A DNA stretch of 64,000 bases from an uncultured Christensenella sp. (lineage in GTDB: Bacteria > Bacillota > Clostridia > Christensenellales > CAG-917), in contig CAJTYG010000003.1 of assembly GCA_910584155.1 (NCBI GenBank), positions 62,001 to 126,000 of the forward strand, in the 5' to 3' direction. The position numbers and the translations under genes were made by a program. Shown in pieces: positions 33,123-42,711 of the stretch (position 1 is the first letter of the stretch; every line of letters begins with the position of its first letter). A model generated the notes under the pieces. It had not been told where the DNA came from, ran no database searches, and saw only the letters and a program-made list of their open reading frames with translations.

Positions 33123-34248
33123 ATATTCCCGTCAATAGCACGCTCGCATATGCGGCAATAGCCTTGCAACCGCCAAGCTCGCCGACGCCCTCGTTGGTGG
33201 TCGCAGATACTCCTATACGCCCGATGGGCAAGCCGAGCATATCCGCAAGCCTCTTGCGCATAGCGTCTATATAGGGCGACAGCATAGGCTCCTGCGCAAT
33301 TATCGCCGCCGTGACGTTGTGCACTCTGTAGCCCGCCTGCCGTGCGATTTGCAACACCTTGCTCAAAAGCTCCATACTGTCGGCATTATCATAGCGTGCG
33401 TCGTCTACGGGGAAAAGATGTCCGATGTCCTTTTCGCCCAAGGCTGACAAAACTGCGTCCATTATTGCGTGTATTGGCACGTCGCCGTCGCTGTGGGCTA
33501 TAAACGAATATTTGCAGGGAACGTATACGCCAAGCAGCTTTATGCCGCTGCCGTCCGTCATACGGTGTATGTCATAGCCGCAGCCCGTCAGCATTTTGCA
33601 GCCGTCCTCGGATTTTATATCGCTTGCGTATGTGATTTTTATGTTTTCTGCGTCGCCGGGGGCGACTGCCACCTCGCCGTCATATATCTGCCTTATCACG
33701 CTCAAATCGTCATAATACGCTTTGTCGGCAGCCTGATAAGCCTGCAAAAATATTTCACGCTTTGCGCCGAACGGCGTTTGTACACGCTTGAAATCGCTTC
33801 TTTCCGCAGGATAAACGCCGTCCGCTCTTACTATTGCGTCGGTCATTTCCAAAAGGGGAAGTGCAACGCCCTTTGACAGCGTGCCGTCAATGACTCCTTT
33901 TATTGTTTCCGTCTTGACATAGGGGCGTGCGCCGTCGTGCACCAAAACTATATCAGCGTCGTCCTCGATTGCGCTTATGGCATTTTTTACGGTCTGCGTG
34001 CGTGTGCTTCCGCCTATGCAAAGGGCGATACGTTTGTCAAAAATGTCTGCGGCGTCAAGCGCACAGGTCAGCTCGTCCGCAAAGGACGACTCTATACCTA
34101 TGATAAGCTTGCTCATTTCTTCAAACTGCAAAAACGGCTTGACCGCTTCCAAAATAACGCAGGAGCTTTTGCATTTTTCAAAAAGCTTGTTCTTTTTGCC
34201 GTATCTCTGACTTAGTCCGCCGGCGGTTATTATTACGTTAAATTTCAT
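33121..34248 (-). CDS. ispDF: bifunctional IspD-IspF enzyme of the MEP isoprenoid pathway
   Basis: A 375-residue fusion. Residues 1 to about 215 are IspD, which makes CDP-methylerythritol from CTP and MEP: VIITAGGLSQRYGKKNK is the nucleotide-binding loop and VLVHDGARPYV the conserved core. Residues from about 222 are IspF, which cyclises to MEcPP: GYDIHRM and SDGDVPIHAIMDA hold the zinc ligands, and ATTNEGVGELG is the C-terminal signature. The middle enzyme IspE is not in the window. ATG 34248 is chosen over TTG 34251 because GGAG lies seven bases upstream. It follows rqcP by 58 bases on the same strand and shares its promoter. Confidence 0.94.
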   Translation of the reverse strand: MKFNVIITAGGLSQRYGKKNKLFEKCKSSCVILEAVKPFLQFEEMSKLIIGIESSFADELTCALDAADIFDKRIALCIGGSTRTQTVKNAISAIEDDADIVLVHDGARPYVKTETIKGVIDGTLSKGVALPLLEMTDAIVRADGVYPAERSDFKRVQTPFGAKREIFLQAYQAADKAYYDDLSVIRQIYDGEVAVAPGDAENIKITYASDIKSEDGCKMLTGCGYDIHRMTDGSGIKLLGVYVPCKYSFIAHSDGDVPIHAIMDAVLSALGEKDIGHLFPVDDARYDNADSMELLSKVLQIARQAGYRVHNVTAAIIAQEPMLSPYIDAMRKRLADMLGLPIGRIGVSATTNEGVGELGGCKAIAAYASVLLTGI

Positions 34249-34306
34249 CAAAACTCCAAAATAAAATTCATTTATTTATGCTGTTTCGTAGCTTTTTTTG
34301 CCTATG

Positions 34307-34555
34307 TCATTGCTCTGAAATGAGCCTGTACATATTTTCGGCGCTCTGTTTGGTCTGGTGCTCGTCGACGGAAAGCACCTCAAATTGCATCGTGCGGTTG
34401 CCGAATGTGACTGCGACTATATCGCCTACGTTTACGTCCTTTGACGGCTTTGCGACTCTGCCGTTTATCTCTATACGACCGCCGTCGCAAGCCTCCTGCG
34501 CAACGGTGCGCCGCTTGATTACTCTCGATATTTTCAGAAATTTGTCTATTCGCAT
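34307..34555 (-). CDS. rqcP: S4-domain RNA-binding protein, RqcP (YabO) type
   Basis: An 82-residue protein made of a single S4 domain (MRIDKFLKISRVIKRRTVAQEAC, then GGRIEINGRVAKPSKDVNVGDIV). In Bacillus the homologue RqcP binds stalled 50S subunits and works with RqcH in alanine-tailing of nascent chains. The length and absence of other domains fit RqcP better than the longer Hsp15. GAGGAAT precedes the ATG. It heads a two-gene unit with ispDF, driven by a promoter at 34597-34625. Confidence 0.85.
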   Translation of the reverse strand: MRIDKFLKISRVIKRRTVAQEACDGGRIEINGRVAKPSKDVNVGDIVAVTFGNRTMQFEVLSVDEHQTKQSAENMYRLISEQ

Positions 34556-34596
34556 ATATTCCTCGCCACCTGCCTGTGCTAAGCAGGCGTACGCTT

Positions 34597-34625
34597 ATTA
34601 TAATTCACGTTTTGAGCTTTAGCAA
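34597..34625 (-). promoter_or_regulatory. promoter of rqcP-ispDF
   Basis: On the minus strand TTGCTA (34625-34620), 17 bases, consensus TATAAT (34602-34597), about 42 bases before the rqcP start. Confidence 0.75.
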
Positions 34626-34719
34626 TACGCAAAAACGATATTTGTGCGCTTTTATTTTAAAAAGCTTTTAAAAAACGTAAAAAAGTTTACTTTTAAACGG
34701 AAAACCTTTGTGCGGTTGC

Positions 34720-34748
34720 TTGACAGACTTGACAAATGCGTGTAGAAT
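34720..34748 (+). promoter_or_regulatory. promoter of rpoB-rpoC-metK
   Basis: TTGACA at 34720-34725, 17 bases, TAGAAT at 34743-34748. A second TTGACA at 34729 lacks a well-spaced -10. The start would leave a leader of about 190 bases before rpoB. The stretch 34626-34719 upstream is AT-rich with nothing else seen. Confidence 0.75.
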
Positions 34749-34776
34749 TAAAAACTGCGCTATAATGCAATAACTG

Positions 34777-34802
34777 CCCTCAAAGCCTTCGGGTTTTGGG
34801 GG
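34777..34802 (+). promoter_or_regulatory. long UUCG hairpin in the rpoB leader
   Basis: CCCTCAAAGCC and GGTTTTGGGGG pair over 11 positions (two of them G-T) around a TTCG tetraloop. A run of G follows rather than T, so it is not a standard terminator. It may protect the mRNA end or bind a regulator. Confidence 0.55.
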
Positions 34803-34944
34803 TAGGGGGTTATAATATAAAAGTATTTATAGCAAAAAGTAGCACAAAAAGCAAGTCCGTCGGGCAAATTTTGCAGAGGTAAAAATATTTTTTCAAAGCC
34901 TGTTGTCCACGGCAAAAGCGGTAATTTTTTTAAGGAGTGAATAT

Positions 34945-37900
34945 ATGTCCGAAAGAATTCACAATCAAATGTACGGCACGACGGAAAGACGTGATTTTTC
35001 AAAAATCAAAAACGTTCTGCCCATACCGTACCTCATTGAGGTGCAAAAAAATTCTTACGCCAATTTTATCGGCGAAGGCATCGAGGAAGTTTTCAAAGAT
35101 TACTCTCCTATCGTTGACTTTGCAGGCAGATTGAAGCTTGAATTTTTGTCGCACCGTTTTGACGGCGAGCCGAAATACACCGTCAAGGAATGTAAGGACC
35201 GTGACGCAACATATGCGGTGCCTCTCAAGGTGATGGTGCGTCTGACCAACACCGAGACCGGCGAGGCTATGGACCGTGAGGTGTTTATGGGTGACATCCC
35301 CCTTATGACGGACGCAGGTTCGTTTGTCATAAACGGTGCGGAGCGTGTCATCGTAAGCCAGCTTGTCAGAAGCCCCGGCGTGTACAACAAAAAGGTGCTT
35401 GACAAAAACGGCGTTCCCCGTTTTGAAACGCAGGTCATTCCAAACAGAGGCGCATGGCTCGAATACGAGCAGGATATCAACGATATACAGTGGGTCCACG
35501 TCGACAGGACGAGAAAAATCACCGCAACCACGCTTTTGCGTGCGCTCGGCATAGGTACCGATGAGGAGCTTATCGAGCTGTTCGGCGGCGACGAAATGAT
35601 TGTAAAAACCTGCGAAAAGGACGCCGAGTGCAAGACGGAAGAACAGGGCAAGATGAATCTTTTCCGCCGTCTGCGTCCGGGCGAAGTCCCCACCGTCGAG
35701 GGTGCTAACGTACTCATTCACAACACTTTCTATGATTATAAGCGTTACGACCTCGCAAGAGTCGGCCGCTATAAATACAACAAGAAGCTTGCGCTTGCAA
35801 CACGTATTGCGGGCTACAAGCTTGCACGTGACGTGGTAAGCCCCGTCACGGGCGAAATCCTCGCAACAAAGGGCGAAACTGTCAGCGAGGCTCTCGGTAT
35901 CGAGATCCAAAACAACGCAGTAAACGAGGTTTGGCTCGAATACGTCGACGCAGAGGGCAAAACACGTGAGTTTAAGGTGATAGGCAACAACACCGTCGAC
36001 CTCAACGCTTTTGTGGATTGCAATCCCCGTGAGCTCGGCATTCTGGAAAAGGTCTATTATCCCAACCTCAAGGCTCTTATGGACGAGTTCGGCGACAATC
36101 AGCAGGAATTGCTGCTTGCTATAAAGTCCTCTGTGGACGAGCTCGTGTACAAGCACATAACGCTTGACGATATCATCGCTATTGCGGACTACAACCTCGG
36201 CTTGCGCTATGGCTTCGGCACCTGCGACGACATCGATCACCTTTCCAACCGCCGTGTGCGTGCCGTAGGCGAATTGCTGCAAAATCAATTCCGCATCGGT
36301 ATCTCACGTCTTGAGAGAGTCATCAAAGAGAGAATGGCGTCTGCGCAGGACCTCATCGGTCTCGAGCCGCATACGCTCATCAATATCCGCCCCGTGACAA
36401 GCGCTGTAAAGGAATTTTTCGGCTCCTCGCAGCTGTCGCAGTTTATGGATCAGCCAAACCCGATCGCAGAGCTGACGCACAAGCGTAAGCTTTCCGCACT
36501 CGGCCCCGGCGGCCTGAACAGAGAGCGTGCAAGCTTCGAGGTGCGTGACGTACACCACTCGCACTACGGACGTATGTGTCCTATCGAAACGCCTGAAGGA
36601 CAAAACATCGGTCTTATCACCTCGCTGTCATCCTATGCAAAGGTCAACGAATACGGCTTTATCGAAACGCCTTATCGCAGGATAGAAAAGACCTACGACG
36701 AGGAAGGCAAGGTCATCGATGCAGTGGTCACCGACGACGTAGTGTATATGGCTGCTGACGAAGAGGATAAATACGTCATCGCACAGGCGAACGAAGCGCT
36801 TGACGAAAACAGCAGATTCGCACGTCCACGTGTCAACTGCCGTATCCAAAACGACATAAGAGAAGTCCCCAAATTCCAAGCGGACTATATGGACGTCAAC
36901 CCCAAACAGCTCATTTCAATAGCAACGGCGCTTATTCCTTTCTTGGAAAACGACGATACCAACCGTGCTCTTATGGGCTCCAACATGCAAAGACAGGCAG
37001 TGCCGCTTCTGCGCCCCGAAGCGCCTATGATCGCAACGGGCGTCGAGCACAAGATAGCTTATGACAGCGGCGTTCTTAAGATCGCAAAGCGTGACGGCTT
37101 TGTAAAATACGTAGACAGCGACAAGATAATCGTCGAATGCGAGGACGGCAGCGAGGACACATATATCCTCAGCAAGTTTGAGAGATCCAACCAGTCGACC
37201 TGCATAAATCAGCACCCCATCGTCTCAAAGGGCGACAAGGTCACAGGTCCCGTATTTGACGAGGCAGGCAACCTTGTGAAAGAGGGCACCGTGCTTGCGG
37301 ACGGCCCTGCTTGCGACCACGGCGAGCTCGCTTTGGGCAGAAATATGCTCATCGGCTTTATGTCTTGGGAAGGCTACAACTATGAGGACGCCGTCCTCAT
37401 CAGCGAGGAGCTTGTCAAAGACGATCTGTACACTTCGATACATATCGAGGAATATGAAATCGAGTGCCGTGATACAAAGCTCGGCGAGGAACAAATCACA
37501 AGAGATATCCCCAACCTCAGCGACGACGCACTTAAGTTTATCGATCAGGACGGTATCATTATGGTCGGCGCCGAAGTCAAGGCAGGCGATATCCTTGTCG
37601 GCAAGGTCACGCCTAAGGGCGAAACCGAGCTTACACCCGAAGAAAGACTGCTTCGTGCTATCTTCGGCGAAAAGGCAAGAGAAGTGCGTGACACCTCGCT
37701 GCGTGTGCCAAACGGCGAAAGCGGCATAGTCGTAGACGTAAAGGTGTTTACGAGAAAGAATAAGGACGAGCTTGCACCCGGTGTAAATAAGCTCGTGCGT
37801 GTATACATCGCTCAAAAGAGAAAGATATCCGTCGGCGACAAGATGGCGGGACGTCACGGTAACAAGGGCGTCGTATCAAGAGTGCTGCCTAAAGAGGATA

Positions 37901-38811
37901 TGCCCTTTATGGCAGACGGTACGCCGCTTCAGATTGTGCTCAACCCGTTGGGCGTTCCTTCACGTATGAATATCGGACAGGTCCTTGAAGTCCACCTCGG
38001 ACTTATCGCACACCTGCTTGACTGGAAGGTCGCAACGCCTGTGTTTGACGGCGCAAACGAGCAGGATATCAAGGCGCTGTTCCAGCAGTGCGGACTTGTA
38101 AACGAGCAGGGCTTGGTCGACGGAAAGATCCAACTGTACGACGGAAGAACGGGCGAGCCGTTTGAAAACCGTGCAACGGTCGGCTATATGTATTACCTCA
38201 AGCTGCATCACCTCGTTGACGACAAGATCCACGCAAGATCTACAGGACCTTACAGCTTGGTCACTCAGCAGCCCTTGGGCGGCAAGGCACAGTTCGGCGG
38301 ACAGCGTTTCGGCGAAATGGAAGTCTGGGCGCTAGAGGCATACGGCGCTGCAAATATGCTGCAGGAGATCCTCACAGTCAAGTCGGACGACGTTGTGGGA
38401 CGTGTAAAGACCTACGAGTCCATCGTAAAGGGCACAAACATTTCCGAGCCCGGCATTCCGGAATCGTTTAAGGTTTTGGTGAAAGAGCTGCAATCTCTTG
38501 CGCTTGACGTCAAGGTCCTCACGGAGGAAAGAGACGAAGTCAAGCTGCGTGATTATGACGACGATCTCGACTTCGAGCCGCCCGTCAGAAAGCAGGAAGA
38601 GCTCAAAGAAATTGATATTATGGCAGACAGCAACATATTCGGCGGCTTCGGCGCTGCCGACGGAGCTGAAGAAAAGAGCATGTTTGATACCGACGATTCG
38701 TCAAGTATGTTCGACACGGACGATGACGACGAAAGTATTTTCAGCGCACTCACCAAAGGCACGCCCGATATGAGCGACATATTCGGCGGCGGTGACGACG
38801 ACGTAGAGTGA
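34945..38811 (+). CDS. rpoB: RNA polymerase beta subunit
   Basis: 1,288 residues; with beta-prime it forms the polymerase catalytic centre. ATG 34945 has AAGGAG seven bases upstream; an earlier in-frame start at 34903 lies in the leader. The rifampicin region reads FFGSSQLSQFMDQPNP, then ELTHKRKLSALGPGGL. It has wild-type Asp, His and Ser at the usual resistance positions, which predicts sensitivity. The VHHSHYGRMCPIETPEG and KMAGRHGNKGV blocks are intact. After the usual end near DLDFEPP, an acidic tail of about 75 residues repeats SMFDTDD and ends GGGDDDVE, which is unusual. rpoC starts 12 bases later, so the two are cotranscribed. Confidence 0.99.
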   Translation: MSERIHNQMYGTTERRDFSKIKNVLPIPYLIEVQKNSYANFIGEGIEEVFKDYSPIVDFAGRLKLEFLSHRFDGEPKYTVKECKDRDATYAVPLKVMVRLTNTETGEAMDREVFMGDIPLMTDAGSFVINGAERVIVSQLVRSPGVYNKKVLDKNGVPRFETQVIPNRGAWLEYEQDINDIQWVHVDRTRKITATTLLRALGIGTDEELIELFGGDEMIVKTCEKDAECKTEEQGKMNLFRRLRPGEVPTVEGANVLIHNTFYDYKRYDLARVGRYKYNKKLALATRIAGYKLARDVVSPVTGEILATKGETVSEALGIEIQNNAVNEVWLEYVDAEGKTREFKVIGNNTVDLNAFVDCNPRELGILEKVYYPNLKALMDEFGDNQQELLLAIKSSVDELVYKHITLDDIIAIADYNLGLRYGFGTCDDIDHLSNRRVRAVGELLQNQFRIGISRLERVIKERMASAQDLIGLEPHTLINIRPVTSAVKEFFGSSQLSQFMDQPNPIAELTHKRKLSALGPGGLNRERASFEVRDVHHSHYGRMCPIETPEGQNIGLITSLSSYAKVNEYGFIETPYRRIEKTYDEEGKVIDAVVTDDVVYMAADEEDKYVIAQANEALDENSRFARPRVNCRIQNDIREVPKFQADYMDVNPKQLISIATALIPFLENDDTNRALMGSNMQRQAVPLLRPEAPMIATGVEHKIAYDSGVLKIAKRDGFVKYVDSDKIIVECEDGSEDTYILSKFERSNQSTCINQHPIVSKGDKVTGPVFDEAGNLVKEGTVLADGPACDHGELALGRNMLIGFMSWEGYNYEDAVLISEELVKDDLYTSIHIEEYEIECRDTKLGEEQITRDIPNLSDDALKFIDQDGIIMVGAEVKAGDILVGKVTPKGETELTPEERLLRAIFGEKAREVRDTSLRVPNGESGIVVDVKVFTRKNKDELAPGVNKLVRVYIAQKRKISVGDKMAGRHGNKGVVSRVLPKEDMPFMADGTPLQIVLNPLGVPSRMNIGQVLEVHLGLIAHLLDWKVATPVFDGANEQDIKALFQQCGLVNEQGLVDGKIQLYDGRTGEPFENRATVGYMYYLKLHHLVDDKIHARSTGPYSLVTQQPLGGKAQFGGQRFGEMEVWALEAYGAANMLQEILTVKSDDVVGRVKTYESIVKGTNISEPGIPESFKVLVKELQSLALDVKVLTEERDEVKLRDYDDDLDFEPPVRKQEELKEIDIMADSNIFGGFGAADGAEEKSMFDTDDSSSMFDTDDDDESIFSALTKGTPDMSDIFGGGDDDVE

Positions 38812-38823
38812 TAGGAGGAATTT

Positions 38824-41800
38824 ATGTACGAACTGAGCAATTTTGATGCTATTCAAATAGGTATTGCTTCGCCGGAAAAAATCAGAGAATGGTCATACGG
38901 CGAAGTCACCAAACCCGAAACTATCAACTACCGTACTCAAAAGCCTGAAAAAGACGGACTTTTCTGTGAAAGGATATTCGGACCTACCCGTGACTGGGAA
39001 TGTCATTGCGGAAGATACAAAAGAGTGCGCTATAAAGGCGTTATCTGCGAAAAGTGCGGCGTTGAAGTCACAAAATCAAAGGTGCGCCGTGAGAGAATGG
39101 GACATATAGAGCTTGCTTGCCCCGTCACTCACATCTGGTATTTGAGAGGCGTGCCCTCAAGAATAAGCATCCTTTTGGATATATCTCCGAAGGAGCTGGA
39201 GCAGGTCGTCTATTTTGTGTCATACCTCGTGCTCGATCCCGGTATTACTACGCTGTTTAAGGGACAGGTCATTTCGGACGGCGAGTATCGCTCACTGCTT
39301 GAAAAGTACGACGCAAAGGACTTCAGAGTGGCAAAGGGCGCAGAGGCTGTCAAGGAGCTGCTTATGCAGGTCAACCTTGAGGAAGAAAGCGCAAAGCTTA
39401 AGGCGATAATCAACAATTCCGTCGGACAAAAGCGTTTGAAAGCCGTGAAGCGTCTTGAAATCGTGGAAGCATTCCTTCGTTCCGGCAACAAGCCCGAGTG
39501 GATGGTATTGGACGTAATTCCCGTCCTTCCCCCCGAAATCAGACCTATGGTTCAGCTTGACGGCGGCAGATATGCTACAAGCGACTTGAACGATTTGTAT
39601 CGCAGAGTCATCAACCGCAACAACCGTCTTAAAAAGCTCAAAGAGTTGGGCGCTCCCGAAATCATCGTCCACAACGAAAAGCGTATGCTTCAGGAGGCCG
39701 TCGACGCACTTATCGACAACGGCAGGAGAGGCAAGGCAGTATCGGGCGCAGGCAACCGTGACCTTAAATCGCTTACGGGAATGCTGAGAGGTAAGCAAGG
39801 ACGCTTCCGTCAAAACCTGCTCGGCAAGCGTGTCGACTATTCGGGACGTTCCGTTATCGTAGTCGGACCTGAGCTCAAGCTCTATCAATGCGGTCTGCCT
39901 AAGGAAATGGCACTCGAGCTGTTTAAGCCGTTTATTATGAATAAGCTCGTAGAGCGCAACCTCTGCCACAACATCAAGAGCGCAAAGCGTTTTGTGGATA
40001 CAGGCAAAAATCAAGTTTGGGATATCCTCGAGGAAATCATCAAGGATCACCCCGTGCTGCTCAACCGTGCTCCTACGCTACACAGACTCGGCATACAGGC
40101 GTTTGAACCCGTGCTTGTCGAGGGCAGAGCTATCAAGCTGCATCCGCTTGCCTGCGGCGCATTCAATGCGGACTTCGACGGCGACCAGATGGCTGTGCAC
40201 GTGCCGCTTTCGATAGAGGCACAGGCAGAAGCAAGAATACTTATGCTTTGCACCAACAATATCCTCAAGCTGAGCGACGGCAAGCCTATCGTTTCGCCGA
40301 CGCAGGATATGGTCATCGGCTCATACTATCTGACGATAGTGCGTCCCGGCGCAGAGGGCGAGGGCAAATACTTCAGCTCGTTTGACGAAGCGACGCTCGC
40401 TTATCAGGAAAAGGCGCTCACGTTGCAATCGCTTTGCTACATTCGTGTCGCAGTCAAAAACGAGGACGGCACAGTGAGCAATAAGCTGCTGCATACGACG
40501 CTCGGCAGATGTATCTTCAACAACAACATTCCGCAGGACCTGCAGTTTGTAGACAGAAACGACGAGGCTCAAAAGGGACAGCTCGAGGTCGAAGGTATTT
40601 TGGGTATCAACGCCTGCATAGATCAAAAGCAATTCCACGCTATCGTGGACCTTGTGAGAGCGGGTGTGAAAGACGATACGTATGCGTGCGTGCGTTCAAT
40701 ATTAAAGAGACAGGATCTCAGCGACGCTCAAATCGATAAGATAGCTGCGCAAATCAAGGACGCAGGCGAACTTGACCTTGACAACGTAAAGGACTTCAAC
40801 CGTGAGATAACGGCACTTCGCAACGCAATACAAAAGGTGCTCGGACAAAAGGCTATCGCTATCGGCAAAAAGCAGCTTTCTATGATAGTTGACAACTGCT
40901 TCAAATTCCACGGTGCGACCGAGACGGCGGAAATGCTGGACAAAATCAAAGCGTTGGGATACAAGTATTCCACGATAGGCGCAATCACGGCGTCGGTCTT
41001 CGATATGCACATCCCCGGCGACAAGAAAAAGATAGTTGCCGACGCAGAGGCGCAGGTCGTTAAGATAGAAAAGCTGCACGCAAGAGGCGTGTTCTCGGAC
41101 GAAGGACGTTACAAGGAAATAATCAAAATCTGGAAAGATGCTTCCGATAAGGTCGAGGAAGAATTGAAAAAAGGTCTTGACGACTTCAACCCGATTTGGA
41201 TGATGGCAAACTCCGGTGCCCGTGGTAGTATGGGTCAGATCCGTCAGCTCGCAGGTATGCGTGGTCTTATGGCGGACCCGTCGGGCAGAACGATAGAGTT
41301 GCCTGTGCGTGCGTCATTCCGTGAAGGACTTTCCGTTTTGGAATACTTCATCTCGTCGCACGGCGGAAGAAAAGGTCTTGCGGATACTGCTCTTAAAACG
41401 GCTGACTCCGGTTATCTTACGAGACGACTTGTCGACGTATCGCACTCGGTCATCGTGCGTGAGCACGACTGCGGCGACACAAAGGGCACGTTTATCACCG
41501 CTATCAGAGACGAAAAGAGTGTTATCGAAGCTCTTGCGGACAGAATTGCGGGCAGATATACCGTCGAGGCGGTCATCAACCCCGAAACAGGCGAGGTCAT
41601 GTGCGAGGCAGGCGAGCTTATCTCCACCGACAATGCAAAGGCTATAGATAAGGCGCTCACTTCTTATTGGGAAAAGACGGGCGCAGATATGCACCATCAA
41701 CCCGGTGTGCTCATCCGCTCGATTCTCACCTGCAAGACGAGAAACGGCGTATGCGTAAAGTGCTACGGCAAGAATATGGCTTCGGGCAATCCCGTCAAAA

Positions 41801-42711
41801 TCGGCGAGGCTGTCGGTATCATAGCCGCCCAGTCAATCGGCGAGCCCGGTACTCAGCTCACTATGAGAACGTTCCACTCGGGCGGCGTTGCAACGGACGA
41901 CGACATCACGCAAGGTCTGCCCCGTGTTGAGGAGCTTTTCGAAGCCCGTAATCCTAAGGGTAAAGCGGTCATCACCGAGAATAGCGGTATCGTTCACATT
42001 TCGGACGACCGCCGTGAGATAACCGTCGCAAGCGACGGCGAAACAAAGGCATACGCAATACCCTACAACGCAAACATTCTCGTTGCGGAGGGTGAGGAAA
42101 TCGGCGCAGGCGACGCACTTACAAAGGGCTCAATCAACCCGCAGGATATGCTGCGTGCAAAGGGCGTCAAGGGTGTGCAGGAATACATCGCAAAGGAAGT
42201 ACAGTCTGCATACCGCACCGCAGGCGTCGAAATCAACGACAAACACGTCGAGGTTATCGTAAGACAGATGCTCCGCAAGGTAAGAATTGAAAATCAGGGT
42301 GACACGGATATGCTGCCCGGTACGCTTGTAGATTTGTTTGCATACGAGGACGAAAACGAAAGAGTGCTTGAAAACGGCGGCGTGCCCGCAAGCGCAAAGC
42401 GTACGCTGCTTGGTATCACTAAAGCGGCTTTGGCAACAGAATCCTTCCTGTCGGCAGCTTCATTCCAAGAAACCGCAAAGGTTTTGGCAGAGGCGGCTAT
42501 CAACAACAGAGTGGACCCGTTGCTCGGCTTAAAGGAAAACGTCATAATTGGCAAGCTCATTCCTGCAGGTACGGGCATGAAGTGCTACAAAAACATCACT
42601 CCCGTGCAGGTGTCCACTATGGAGGACGAGCGCAGAGAGGAAGCTCTTGACCTTGCGGTCGAAGATTTTGACGCAGACGATCTGTTTGGAGATACCTCAA
42701 CGGAGGACTAA
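38824..42711 (+). CDS. rpoC: RNA polymerase beta-prime subunit
   Basis: 1,295 residues with ATAGGAGGA before ATG. The N-terminal zinc ribbon reads CHCGRYKRVRYKGVICEKCG. The magnesium-binding NADFDGD lies near residue 447. The second zinc site includes CGDTKG and CKTRNGVCVKCYG, and the trigger loop reads MRTFHSGGVATDDDITQGLP. The length suits a clostridial subunit without large lineage insertions. The stop TAA shares one base with the metK ATG, so translation runs on into metK. Confidence 0.99.
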   Translation: MYELSNFDAIQIGIASPEKIREWSYGEVTKPETINYRTQKPEKDGLFCERIFGPTRDWECHCGRYKRVRYKGVICEKCGVEVTKSKVRRERMGHIELACPVTHIWYLRGVPSRISILLDISPKELEQVVYFVSYLVLDPGITTLFKGQVISDGEYRSLLEKYDAKDFRVAKGAEAVKELLMQVNLEEESAKLKAIINNSVGQKRLKAVKRLEIVEAFLRSGNKPEWMVLDVIPVLPPEIRPMVQLDGGRYATSDLNDLYRRVINRNNRLKKLKELGAPEIIVHNEKRMLQEAVDALIDNGRRGKAVSGAGNRDLKSLTGMLRGKQGRFRQNLLGKRVDYSGRSVIVVGPELKLYQCGLPKEMALELFKPFIMNKLVERNLCHNIKSAKRFVDTGKNQVWDILEEIIKDHPVLLNRAPTLHRLGIQAFEPVLVEGRAIKLHPLACGAFNADFDGDQMAVHVPLSIEAQAEARILMLCTNNILKLSDGKPIVSPTQDMVIGSYYLTIVRPGAEGEGKYFSSFDEATLAYQEKALTLQSLCYIRVAVKNEDGTVSNKLLHTTLGRCIFNNNIPQDLQFVDRNDEAQKGQLEVEGILGINACIDQKQFHAIVDLVRAGVKDDTYACVRSILKRQDLSDAQIDKIAAQIKDAGELDLDNVKDFNREITALRNAIQKVLGQKAIAIGKKQLSMIVDNCFKFHGATETAEMLDKIKALGYKYSTIGAITASVFDMHIPGDKKKIVADAEAQVVKIEKLHARGVFSDEGRYKEIIKIWKDASDKVEEELKKGLDDFNPIWMMANSGARGSMGQIRQLAGMRGLMADPSGRTIELPVRASFREGLSVLEYFISSHGGRKGLADTALKTADSGYLTRRLVDVSHSVIVREHDCGDTKGTFITAIRDEKSVIEALADRIAGRYTVEAVINPETGEVMCEAGELISTDNAKAIDKALTSYWEKTGADMHHQPGVLIRSILTCKTRNGVCVKCYGKNMASGNPVKIGEAVGIIAAQSIGEPGTQLTMRTFHSGGVATDDDITQGLPRVEELFEARNPKGKAVITENSGIVHISDDRREITVASDGETKAYAIPYNANILVAEGEEIGAGDALTKGSINPQDMLRAKGVKGVQEYIAKEVQSAYRTAGVEINDKHVEVIVRQMLRKVRIENQGDTDMLPGTLVDLFAYEDENERVLENGGVPASAKRTLLGITKAALATESFLSAASFQETAKVLAEAAINNRVDPLLGLKENVIIGKLIPAGTGMKCYKNITPVQVSTMEDERREEALDLAVEDFDADDLFGDTSTED

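Noticed and set aside
34729..34766. Second rpoB promoter using TTGACA at 34729 and TATAAT at 34761
   Set aside because: Spacing is 26 bases, too far for sigma-A.
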